Assembly: GCA_004298295.1 (NCBI GenBank)
Contig: SCUH01000322.1
Span: 1 to 9,634 of the forward strand
Direction: 5' to 3'
Source of the DNA: Betaproteobacteria bacterium
GTDB lineage: Bacteria > Pseudomonadota > Gammaproteobacteria > Burkholderiales > SG8-39
Length of the DNA stretch: 9,634 bases
The translations under genes were made by a program, and so were the position numbers. Under the pieces are notes generated by a model. The model did no database searches, was not told the origin of the DNA, and worked only from the letters and a program-made list of their open reading frames with translations. Positions 1 to 6,540 of the stretch are shown piece after piece; positions within the stretch are counted from its first letter, which is position 1; each line of letters opens with the position of its first letter.

Positions 1-493
1 CCACGTTCTCCGCCGTGACGCCCATGTGGTACTGGTTGAACGCATCCCACAGGCCGTCGACGATCATCGAATCGACCAGTTTCGCGTCGCCCATGCGGAA
101 GCCGTCGCGCGCGCCGTTCAGCACGTGCGGCGCCGCGCTCATGTTCTCCTGGCCACCCGCGATCACCAGATCCGAATCGCCGCTGGCGACCGACTGCGCG
201 GCGAGCATCACCGCCTTGAGGCCGGAGCCGCACACCTTGTTGATGGTCATCGCCGGAATCATGTCGGGGAGCCCCGCCTTGATGGCGGCCTGGCGCGCCG
301 GGTTCTGGCCAAGACCGGCGGCGAGCACCTGCCCGAGAATCACCTCCGAAACCTGCTCGGCTCTCACGCCGCTGCGCTCGAGCAGCTTCCGGATCACGTG
401 GGCGCCAAGGTCGGACGCCGGTGTCTTCGCGAGGGTGCCGCCGAATTTGCCGATGGCGGTGCGCGCTGCGCCTACGATCACGATTTCATCCAT
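1..493 (-). CDS. phaA: Acetyl-CoA acetyltransferase (beta-ketothiolase), N-terminal part
   Basis: A thiolase that condenses two acetyl-CoA to acetoacetyl-CoA, the first step of polyhydroxybutyrate synthesis in the cytoplasm. The window holds the first 164 codons; the C-terminus, with the second active-site Cys and the catalytic His, lies beyond the left edge. The start MDEIVIVGAARTAIGKFGG is the canonical thiolase N-terminus. The acyl-accepting nucleophile is Cys88 in NKVCGSGLKAV, followed by the typical GGQENMSAAPH at 113-123 and QYHMGVTAEN at 154-163. The start at 493 is supported by an AAGGAG Shine-Dalgarno (500-505 on the complement) six bases upstream. It follows the phaC stop by 13 bp, so the two are almost certainly co-transcribed as phaC-phaA. 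The family is certain; the PHB role (rather than fatty-acid or amino-acid catabolism) is inferred from the phaC neighbour. Confidence 0.95.
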   Translation of the reverse strand, partial: MDEIVIVGAARTAIGKFGGTLAKTPASDLGAHVIRKLLERSGVRAEQVSEVILGQVLAAGLGQNPARQAAIKAGLPDMIPAMTINKVCGSGLKAVMLAAQSVASGDSDLVIAGGQENMSAAPHVLNGARDGFRMGDAKLVDSMIVDGLWDAFNQYHMGVTAENV

Positions 494-506
494 GAGGGTC
501 TCCTTT

Positions 507-2219
507 TCATTGAGCCCGCTGCTTCACGTAGCGGCCCGGCGCCGGCTCGATCGCCCGATAGGCCGCGCTACCCGACTGCCGCGGCGCGCGACGCGCGCCG
601 CCCTTGAACCGCTCCAGCCAATGCGCCCACCGCGGCCACCAGCTGCCCGGCTGCTCGCGCGCCGCCCCAAGCCACGCCTGCGGATCTTCCGGATAGGGTT
701 CGCCGACCCAGAAGCTGCGGCGGTTCTTTGACGGGGGGTTGATGACGCCGGCAATGTGGCCGCTCGCCCCGAGGACGAAGCGCTTCTCGCCGCCGAGCAG
801 GGCGAGCGTGCGGTAGGCCGCGCGCCAAGGCACGATGTGGTCCTCGCGCGAGCTGTAGACGAACGCCGGCTGGCGCACTTGCCCCAGATCGACCGGCACG
901 CCGCAATTGGCCAGCGCGGCCGGCACGCTCAACTTGTTCTCGAGGTAGGTGTGGCGCAGGTAGTAGCAGTACATGGGCCCCGGCAGGTTGGTACCGTCGG
1001 CATTCCAGTAGAGCAGGTCGAAGGCCGCGGGTGCGCTGCCCATCAGGTAGTTGTTGACCACGTAGGGCCAGATCAGGTCGTTGGCGCGAAGCGCCGAGAA
1101 CACGGAGTCGAGCTCGCGCCCCGGCAGGATGCCGCCGGCGCCGATCGCCGCCTCGCGCGCCTTCACGCTCGCCTCGTCGACGAACACGCCGAGCGTGCCG
1201 GGTTCCGAAAAATCGAACATGGTCGTGAGAAAAGTGACGCTCGCGACGCCGTCCTCGCCCTTCGCCGCCTGCACCGCGAGCGCGGCGCCGAGCAACGTGC
1301 CGCCGACGCAGAAGCCGAGCGCGTTCACGCGGTCGGCACGCGTGATGCGCCGCGCGACGCGGAACGGCTCGAAGATCCCGAGCCGCAGATAGTCGTCCCA
1401 GCCGTAGTGGCCCTGCTCCGGGCCGACGTTGCGCCAGGACACCATGAACACCGTGTGGCCCTGCTCGAGCGCGTAGCGCACGAGCGAATTTTCCGGCTGC
1501 AGATCGAGGATGTAGTACTTGTTGATGCACGGCGGCACCATCACCAGCGGCCGCACCCCGACCTCTCGCGTGGCCGGCGCGTACTGGATCAGCTGCATCA
1601 GGTCGTTTTCGTAGACCACCGCGCCTGGCGTCACCGCGAGGTTGCGCCCGACTTCGAAGGCGGATTCGTCGGACTGGCTAATGCGGCCTCGGCGCGCATC
1701 CGCCAGCAGGTTGGCGAGTCCGCGCGTGATGCTCTCGCCCTGCGACTCGATCGCCTGGCGCAGCGCTTCCGGATTGGTGGCGGCGAAATTCGCCGGACAC
1801 ATCGCGTCGGTCCATTGCTTCACGGCGAAGCGCAGGCGCGCCTTGGCCTCGGCGTCCAGACTGGCCGCATCGGCGATGCCGTTCATGAAACGTGACGTCA
1901 GCAGGTAGGACTGCTGGAGGTAATTGAAATAGCGGTTTTCGCGCCACGCCTTCGCCGCGAAGCGGCGATCCCCGGGCTCGGGCTTCGCGACCATCGCGTC
2001 GTTTCCGGCCAGCATCGACGTCCACAGACGCGTCTGCTGCTCGAGAAAGGATCTCTGCAGCGCCTGGACCCTCGCCGTGTCCGCAGCGGGCGGCAACCAC
2101 GCGGCGCTTGCCCCTTGTGGCCACTGCGCGGAGAGCTTCATCCAGCCCAGAGCGACCTGGTCGCCGGCCGCTGTGATCGCTCCGACGAGGTCCTCCGGGG
2201 AGATTTGCTGCGCTGCCAT
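507..2219 (-). CDS. phaC: Class I poly(3-hydroxyalkanoate) synthase PhaC
   Basis: Polymerises (R)-3-hydroxyacyl-CoA, mainly 3-hydroxybutyryl-CoA, into PHA at the granule surface. The 570-residue product is near the usual ~590 for class I synthases. The conserved core is intact: SPANF-like CPANFAATNPEA (141-152), ESAFEVGRN (185-193), PPCINKYYILDLQPENS (229-245), then the lipase-like box GFCVGG with catalytic Cys304. The catalytic Asp is Asp460 in SREDHIVPW and the His is His488 in GASGHIAGVINPP. The C-terminus YRAIEPAPGRYVK is also typical. The ATG at 2219 gives a family-like N-terminus. The same frame stays open upstream to 2399, but that stretch looks unrelated to PhaC and runs into the ZIP gene. 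No Shine-Dalgarno precedes the ATG; a promoter sits almost on top of it. phaA follows 13 bp downstream. Function is very secure, the exact start moderately so. Confidence 0.96.
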   Translation of the reverse strand: MAAQQISPEDLVGAITAAGDQVALGWMKLSAQWPQGASAAWLPPAADTARVQALQRSFLEQQTRLWTSMLAGNDAMVAKPEPGDRRFAAKAWRENRYFNYLQQSYLLTSRFMNGIADAASLDAEAKARLRFAVKQWTDAMCPANFAATNPEALRQAIESQGESITRGLANLLADARRGRISQSDESAFEVGRNLAVTPGAVVYENDLMQLIQYAPATREVGVRPLVMVPPCINKYYILDLQPENSLVRYALEQGHTVFMVSWRNVGPEQGHYGWDDYLRLGIFEPFRVARRITRADRVNALGFCVGGTLLGAALAVQAAKGEDGVASVTFLTTMFDFSEPGTLGVFVDEASVKAREAAIGAGGILPGRELDSVFSALRANDLIWPYVVNNYLMGSAPAAFDLLYWNADGTNLPGPMYCYYLRHTYLENKLSVPAALANCGVPVDLGQVRQPAFVYSSREDHIVPWRAAYRTLALLGGEKRFVLGASGHIAGVINPPSKNRRSFWVGEPYPEDPQAWLGAAREQPGSWWPRWAHWLERFKGGARRAPRQSGSAAYRAIEPAPGRYVKQRAQ

Positions 2220-2228
2220 GAGGGGCGG

Positions 2229-2257
2229 ATTTTGCGACGCACCATCCGGGCCGTCAA
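2229..2257 (-). promoter_or_regulatory. Candidate sigma70 promoter for phaC-phaA
   Basis: On the minus strand, TTGACG (2257-2252, five of six matches to the -35 consensus) is followed after exactly 17 bp by CAAAAT (2234-2229, four of six to the -10). Only nine bases, CCGCCCCTC, separate the -10 from the phaC ATG, so the expected transcript start lies about 2-3 nt before the start codon. It lies in the only sizeable gap (94 bp) of the rluD-to-phaA gene run, so it could give phaCA its own transcription. This is read by eye; transcription is not proven. Confidence 0.55.
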
Positions 2258-2313
2258 TTGAAACCGCGCGCAGTACCCACGCCGCGCCGCAAGCCGCTGA
2301 TCGTTCTGGGCTT

Positions 2314-3060
2314 TCAGTGCACGGCGCCGAGCAGAACACGCACCAGTGCGATCGCCGTAATGCCGGCTGCGATGAGCACTGTCTGGGAGACGGTGGCACG
2401 CAATTCCGGGCGCCGGTGCAGGCCCGGGATCAGGTCGGCTACCGCGACGTAAATCATGCTCGCTGCGACCACCCCGAGCAGCACCGGCTCCCAGCGCACG
2501 AAGACCTGCAGCGCGTAGTAGCCGAGCACGCCGCCGATCAGCGTGCCGCAGGACGACAGCACGTTAAGCGCCAGCGCCCTGGCCCTGGAATAGCCGGAAT
2601 TGAGCAGGATGATGAAATCGCCCACCTCCTGCGGGATCTCGTGCGCCACGATGGCGACCGCGGTGATGATGCCGAGTTCGGTGCCCTGCAGGAAGGCCGC
2701 CGCGATCAGCACGCCGTCCAGAAAATTGTGGATCGTGTCGCCGACCACGATCATGGTGCCGGAGCGCCCGTGGTCGTGCCCGGGTTCGTGCTCCTCGTGC
2801 GAATGGCGCCACAACAGCAGCTTTTCGAGCAGGAAGAAGCCGAGGATGCCGCCGAGGATCGCGGCCGCCGCGACATGCGCGTCGCCCTGCTCGAAGGCGT
2901 GCGGGATCACCTCGAGGAATGCGGCGCCGAGCAGCGTGCCGATCGCGAACGACACCAGCATCGGCACCCAGGACAGGCGCACCAGCAGCGCGACCGCCGC
3001 CGCGCCCGCGGAGAGCACGCCGCCGGCGATGCTCGCCGCGATGATCCAGCCCAGCGTCAT
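2314..3060 (-). CDS. ZIP-family divalent metal transporter
   Basis: An inner-membrane transporter of the ZIP family (ZupT/GufA-like), which typically imports Zn2+ or other divalent cations. The 248-residue product has about eight hydrophobic segments. A His-rich cytoplasmic loop (HSHEEHEPGHDHG, 86-98) lies between the third and fourth. The two metal-path helices carry the signature residues: GDTIHNFLDG (108-116; His111, Asn112, Asp115) and AHEIPQEVGDF (139-149; His140, Glu141, Glu145). Length and topology are complete for the family. It begins 13 bp after the pgeF stop, so it is probably read through from rluD-pgeF. No clear Shine-Dalgarno is visible. Substrate metal cannot be told from sequence, and no metal-regulator site was recognised nearby. 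Family sure, specificity unknown. Confidence 0.92.
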   Translation of the reverse strand: MTLGWIIAASIAGGVLSAGAAAVALLVRLSWVPMLVSFAIGTLLGAAFLEVIPHAFEQGDAHVAAAAILGGILGFFLLEKLLLWRHSHEEHEPGHDHGRSGTMIVVGDTIHNFLDGVLIAAAFLQGTELGIITAVAIVAHEIPQEVGDFIILLNSGYSRARALALNVLSSCGTLIGGVLGYYALQVFVRWEPVLLGVVAASMIYVAVADLIPGLHRRPELRATVSQTVLIAAGITAIALVRVLLGAVH

Positions 3061-3073
3061 GGGGGCGTGGATT

Positions 3074-3757
3074 CTACGTCAACCAGATCACCGCGGCCAT
3101 GCGCGCCGGCGTGCGTTCGCGTCGCCAGGAGAAGAATCGATCGGCCTCGGCATGCGTGCAGAAATCGCCGCCCGAGACCTGCGTCACGCCGCGCGCGCGC
3201 AGGCGCTGGCGGGCGATCGCATAAAGGTCGAGCCGCCAGTGCCCGGGGCGCGACGGCACGAACGCAACCTTCGCCGCGGCATCGGCGGCGAGGAAGGCCG
3301 CACGCACTTCGTCGCCGACTTCGTAGGCGAGCGGCCCGATGGCGGGGCCGAGCCAGGCGACGATTTGCGCCGGATCCGTCCGCATCGCCGCCAGCGCGGC
3401 TTCGATCACGCCCGCGGCCAATCCCCTCCACCCCGCGTGCGCCACGCCGACTGCGTTGCCCGTGCGGCCCGCGAGCAGCACCGGCATGCAATCGGCCACC
3501 AGCACCGCGCACACCACGCCGCGATGAGACGTGGTCGCGGCATCGGCATCGGGCTCGTGGTCCGATTCGCCGGCCGGACCCGGCTGCGCAACCGTGCAGC
3601 CGTGGCTCTGGCGCAACCAGCAAGGCGCGGCGGGAACCAGGGCACTCAAGCGCGCTCGGCCGGCACCATCGCGGCGCATGTCGCCGAACCCGCGCGTGGT
3701 AACGAACGCGCGCACGCCCGGCAGCGCCGGCCAGTCGGGCGCGATCAGCTCAGCCAC
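3074..3757 (-). CDS. pgeF: Peptidoglycan editing factor PgeF (YfiH, laccase-domain protein)
   Basis: A Cu/Zn-binding protein of the YfiH/DUF152 family. E. coli PgeF removes wrongly incorporated amino acids such as L-Ser from peptidoglycan precursors; older names include polyphenol oxidase or laccase-domain protein. The GTG at 3757 overlaps the end of rluD by 8 bp (GTGGCTGA) and gives 227 residues starting VAELIAPDWPALPGV, like the E. coli start. Metal ligands expected for the family are present: His52 (QSHG), Cys90 (VADC) and His107 (HAGWRG). LGPAIGPLAYEVG (136-148) and a C-terminal FFSWRRERTPARMAAVIWL also match. Odd feature: between TTRG (20-23) and the QSHG motif about 19 residues are missing, including the usual GGVS...SLNLG..VGD segment. 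The frame is otherwise intact, so this looks like a real shortened loop rather than a frameshift. Confidence 0.9.
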   Translation of the reverse strand: MAELIAPDWPALPGVRAFVTTRGFGDMRRDGAGRARLSALVPAAPCWLRQSHGCTVAQPGPAGESDHEPDADAATTSHRGVVCAVLVADCMPVLLAGRTGNAVGVAHAGWRGLAAGVIEAALAAMRTDPAQIVAWLGPAIGPLAYEVGDEVRAAFLAADAAAKVAFVPSRPGHWRLDLYAIARQRLRARGVTQVSGGDFCTHAEADRFFSWRRERTPARMAAVIWLT

Positions 3758-4709
3758 TGCGGCGCAGCCCCGCCAGCAATTTGGCCATGTCGTGCGGCAG
3801 CGGCGAGTGCCACACGAGCGTCTTGCCGCTGCGCGGGTGTACCAGTTCGAGCTCGGCCGCATGCAGCGCCTGGCGCGGCAGCGACAGCCCCTGCCGCGTG
3901 CCGCGCTGGTACACCTTGTCGCCGACCAGCGGATGACGGATGTGCTGGAAATGCACGCGGATCTGGTGCGTGCGCCCGGTCTCGAGGCGGCATTCCACCA
4001 GCGCCGCGTGGCCGAAACGCTCGAGTACCCGGTAGCGCGTGCGCGCCTCCTTGCCGCGTCCGGTGACCGCCATGCGGGTGCGCGCGCGCGTATCGCGCCC
4101 GATCGGCGCGTCGATCGTGCCCTGCGCCGGCGGATCGCCATGCACCAGCGCGAGATACACGCGGCGTACGGTACGCGCCGCGAGCTGCTCGGCGAGCTTC
4201 GCCTGCGCGGTGACGTTGCGCGCCACCACCAGCAGGCCGCTGGTGTCCTTGTCGAGTCGGTGCACGATGCCGGCGCGCGACACCGATGCGAGTTCCGGCG
4301 CATGCGCCAGCAGCGCGTTGAGCAGCGTGCGGTCCGGAACTCCGGCGCCCGGATGCACCACCAGGCCCACCGGCTTGTCGATCACGATCAGGTCGCGGTC
4401 TTGGTACACGATCTTCAGCGGCATGCGCTGGGCGCGCGGTGCCGCGGATTCCGGCGCCGTGGGCGGGGTCAGGGCGACGCGCTCGCCTCCGACCACCGGA
4501 TGGCTGGTTGCGGCGCGCTCGCCGTCGACGAGGATGTGACCGGACTTGAGCCAGGCCTGCAGGCGGTTGCGCGAATACTGCGGAAACATGCGCACCAGCG
4601 CCTGATCGAGCCGCAGGCCGCCGAGTGCCGTCGGGACCCTCGCTGCCATCGGTGCGGCCAGCGCGTCCTCCCAGTCCGGTGCGCCCGCAACGTTATAATC
4701 CTTCGCCAT
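3750..4709 (-). CDS. rluD: 23S rRNA pseudouridine synthase RluD
   Basis: Isomerises uridines in helix 69 of 23S rRNA (1911, 1915, 1917 in E. coli), a late step in 50S maturation. An S4-like RNA-binding domain (about 33-80, LDQALVRMFPQYSRNRLQAWL) precedes the RluA-type catalytic domain. The catalytic Asp is Asp153 in GIVHRLDKDTSG. Also seen are DKPVGLVVHPG (111-121), ECRLETGRTHQIRVH (239-253) and HPLVGDKVY (259-267). Starting at 4709 gives 319 residues, close to E. coli's 326, but the start codon then overlaps that of divergent bamD by two bases. An ATG at 4649 (299 residues, MAARVPTALGG) is a credible alternative that resembles the E. coli N-terminus. Neither has a good Shine-Dalgarno. The divergent bamD / rluD-pgeF arrangement is the same as in E. 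coli. Identity is secure; the start is not. Confidence 0.93.
   Translation of the reverse strand: MAKDYNVAGAPDWEDALAAPMAARVPTALGGLRLDQALVRMFPQYSRNRLQAWLKSGHILVDGERAATSHPVVGGERVALTPPTAPESAAPRAQRMPLKIVYQDRDLIVIDKPVGLVVHPGAGVPDRTLLNALLAHAPELASVSRAGIVHRLDKDTSGLLVVARNVTAQAKLAEQLAARTVRRVYLALVHGDPPAQGTIDAPIGRDTRARTRMAVTGRGKEARTRYRVLERFGHAALVECRLETGRTHQIRVHFQHIRHPLVGDKVYQRGTRQGLSLPRQALHAAELELVHPRSGKTLVWHSPLPHDMAKLLAGLRRSG
4694..4699 (+). promoter_or_regulatory. Candidate -10 element for bamD
   Basis: A perfect TATAAT, conspicuous in such GC-rich DNA, ends eight bases before the bamD ATG. No good -35 hexamer is visible at 16-18 bp upstream (the sequence there is around CCAGTC), so the promoter would rely on the -10 or an activator. 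The element would lie inside the rluD coding region if rluD starts at 4709, and upstream of it if rluD starts at 4649. The implied mRNA leader is about 2 nt. Confidence 0.45.
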
Positions 4710-5511
4710 GAAAAGGAGTTTACTGGCAGTCCTCGCGCTGGTCGCCGCCGTCAGCGGCTGCGGCCTGCTGCCCGCGGAAAAGGACGAAACCGCGGGCTGG
4801 TCGGCGCAGCGCCTGTACGGCGAAGCGAAGGACGAGATCGCCGTGCGCAACTGGGAGAAGGCGATCAAGCTCCTGGAGCAGCTTGAAGCGCGCTATCCCT
4901 ACGGCCGCTACGCGCAGCAGGCGCAGCTCGATGTCGCCTATGCGTACTGGAAAAGCGGCGAGCGGGCCTCCGCGATCAGTGCCGCGGACCGCTTCATCAA
5001 GCTCTACCCGAACCATCCCAATGTCGATTACGCGTATTACCTGAAGGGGCTGGTCAATTTCAACGAGAACCAGGGCCTGTTCGCGGTGTTCGACAGCCCC
5101 GACATGACCGAACGCGATCCGAAGTCGACGCGCGAATCGTTCGATGCCTTCAAGGACCTGGTGGCGCGTTTTCCGGAATCGAAGTACGCCGAGGATTCCG
5201 CCGCGCGCATGCGTTACCTGGTGAATTCGCTGGCGCAGAACGAGGTGCACGTCGCACGCTACTACATGAAGCGCGCCGCGTACGTCGCAGCCGCCAACCG
5301 CGCCCAGTATGCGGTGCAGAACTATGCCCAGGCACCCGCCATCGAGGAGGCCCTGTTCATCATGGTCAAGGCCTATGACGCGCTCGGCATGACAGAGCTG
5401 CGCGACGCCGCGGACCGCGTCATGCGCAAGAACTTCCCGGAGAGCCGGTACTTCTCCGGCAAGGTCGGCCGCGACGTTTCCTGGTGGAAGCTCTGGGATC
5501 CGGACTGGTAA
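4708..5511 (+). CDS. bamD: Outer membrane protein assembly factor BamD (ComL/YfiO lipoprotein)
   Basis: An essential lipoprotein of the BAM complex that works with BamA to fold beta-barrel proteins into the outer membrane. The 267-residue product starts with a lipoprotein signal (MKRSLLAVLALVAAVSGC); the lipobox is VSGC, with Cys18 as the lipidated residue. The mature part carries the tetratricopeptide-like helices of BamD: NWEKAIKLLEQLEARYPYGRYAQQAQLDVAYAYWK (48-82), AISAADRFIKLYPNHPNVDYAYYLKGL (89-115), FDAFKDLVARFPESKYAEDSAARM (145-168), then a YYMKRAAYVAAANRAQYAVQNY helix pair (185-206). Length fits the beta-/gammaproteobacterial family. It is a single-gene unit, divergent from rluD and convergent with the downstream dehydrogenase. 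No Shine-Dalgarno precedes the ATG. An AAGGAG at 4713-4718 falls just inside the gene, with no usable ATG/GTG/TTG after it. Confidence 0.96.
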   Translation: MKRSLLAVLALVAAVSGCGLLPAEKDETAGWSAQRLYGEAKDEIAVRNWEKAIKLLEQLEARYPYGRYAQQAQLDVAYAYWKSGERASAISAADRFIKLYPNHPNVDYAYYLKGLVNFNENQGLFAVFDSPDMTERDPKSTRESFDAFKDLVARFPESKYAEDSAARMRYLVNSLAQNEVHVARYYMKRAAYVAAANRAQYAVQNYAQAPAIEEALFIMVKAYDALGMTELRDAADRVMRKNFPESRYFSGKVGRDVSWWKLWDPDW

Positions 5512-5519
5512 TAGCTCGG

Positions 5520-5547
5520 AACAGGGGCACCTGGCGGTTCCCCCGTT
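5520..5547. terminator. Imperfect hairpin between convergent genes
   Basis: The 45-bp gap between bamD and the converging dehydrogenase contains AACAGGGGCACC, a TGGC loop, then GGTTCCCCCGTT. This forms a 12-position stem with two mismatches and a G-C-rich core. No T-run follows on either strand, so it does not fit a classic intrinsic terminator. Its position suggests a shared, possibly factor-assisted, terminator for both genes. Otherwise the gap holds nothing I recognise. Confidence 0.4.
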
Positions 5548-5556
5548 ACCCCCTGC

Positions 5557-6540
5557 CTAGACTACGTTGATGCTCTCGTCCGCGATGTAGTCGCGGATCA
5601 CCGTCTCGATGTCGGGGTCGTACCGGAAGCCCAGCGCGAGCGCGCGCGGCGTCTCGAAGCGCACCGGCCACGTGCGCACGATGGCGCGGATGCGATCGTC
5701 GGGCATCCAGCGAACGCGTCGCACGACCTGCTCGCCCGCGATCCGTCCCATGGCGGCGATCATTTCCGCCACGCTCACCGTGATTCCCGGCAGGTTGATG
5801 ACGCGCCGCGTGCCCCAGGCCGCGGCCGGCAGCTCGTGCGCGTGGATGAACGCCTCGGTCACGCGCCGCGGCGAGAGCAGAAAGACTCCGGTCTCCGGCT
5901 CCACCGGGCAATCCGAGACGACGCCGTTGAGCGGCTCGCGCAGGATCGCGCTGGCGAAGGACGACGCCGCGGCATTCGGCTTGCCGGGCCGCACCACGAT
6001 GGTCGGCAGCCGCAGCGAGCGGCCGTCGATGAAGCCCTTGCGCGAGTAATCCGCAATCAGGTACTCGCCGATCACCTTCTGCGTCCCGTAGGAGGTCTGC
6101 GGATTGGCCAGGGTAGCGTCGTCGAGCAGCGCCGGCAGCTCGCCGCCGAACGCCGCGACGGAACTGGCGAACACCACGCGCGGCGGCGTGGCGCAGGCAC
6201 GCAGGCGCGCGAGCAGCAGGCGCGTGCCTTCGAAATTGACGCGCATGCCGAGATCGAAGTCCGCTTCCGCGGCGCCGCTCACCATCGCGGCGAGGTGGAA
6301 CAGCGATGCCGTGTCCGGGGTCACGACACGCATCACGGTCGCCGCATCTGCAATGTCGCCCGCGACGGTCTCGAGCCGCGCGTCGGCCGGCAGGCGGGCC
6401 GGAAATGCCTTGTCCAGCAGCACCAGCTTCGAGATCGGCTGTGGCTTGCCGTCGGGCCCCGCCAGCTGCGCGCGCACAAGCAACGCCTTGGCGAGCTTGA
6501 CGCCGAGGAACCCGCCACCTCCGGTGATCACGATTTTCAT
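5557..6540 (-). CDS. denD: NAD-dependent SDR dehydrogenase, D-erythronate dehydrogenase (DenD)-like
   Basis: An extended short-chain dehydrogenase/reductase of the epimerase-like group. It most resembles DenD, which oxidises D-erythronate to 2-oxo-tetronate at C2 in four-carbon sugar-acid breakdown. The 327-residue protein has the Rossmann motif TGGGGFLG (6-13) and an acidic residue after the second strand (LVLLDK, Asp43) that favours NAD. It also has FHLAAMVSG (81-89), a VFASSVAAFGG strand with catalytic Ser (126/127), and the YGTQK pair Tyr151/Lys155. RLPTIVVRPGKPNAAASSF (177-195) is typical of the DenD subgroup. Its ATG overlaps the TGA of the upstream helicase (ATGA, 6537-6540), implying translational coupling. 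The usual erythronate partners (the OtnK-type kinase and OtnC/OtnI-type enzymes) are not in this window, so the substrate is uncertain. The fold and cofactor call is strong, the DenD assignment moderate. Confidence 0.8.
   Translation of the reverse strand: MKIVITGGGGFLGVKLAKALLVRAQLAGPDGKPQPISKLVLLDKAFPARLPADARLETVAGDIADAATVMRVVTPDTASLFHLAAMVSGAAEADFDLGMRVNFEGTRLLLARLRACATPPRVVFASSVAAFGGELPALLDDATLANPQTSYGTQKVIGEYLIADYSRKGFIDGRSLRLPTIVVRPGKPNAAASSFASAILREPLNGVVSDCPVEPETGVFLLSPRRVTEAFIHAHELPAAAWGTRRVINLPGITVSVAEMIAAMGRIAGEQVVRRVRWMPDDRIRAIVRTWPVRFETPRALALGFRYDPDIETVIRDYIADESINVV

Noticed and set aside
2220..2399. Upstream start for phaC at 2399 (60 extra residues)
   Set aside because: The extra residues do not resemble PhaC N-termini and would overlap the end of the ZIP gene; the ATG at 2219 gives a family-like start.
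2077..4066. Very long plus-strand open frames opposite rluD, pgeF and the ZIP gene (up to about 540 codons)
   Set aside because: Low-complexity Arg/Ala/Pro-rich translations with no recognisable motif, lying antisense to well-identified genes; expected artefacts of high GC third positions.
4713..4725. AAGGAG inside bamD as a Shine-Dalgarno for a later start
   Set aside because: No ATG, GTG or TTG follows at a usable distance in frame, and starting later would remove the charged n-region of the lipoprotein signal.
5520..5547. Strong intrinsic terminator at the bamD end
   Set aside because: The hairpin has two mismatches and no T-run on either strand, so it is kept only as a low-confidence candidate.
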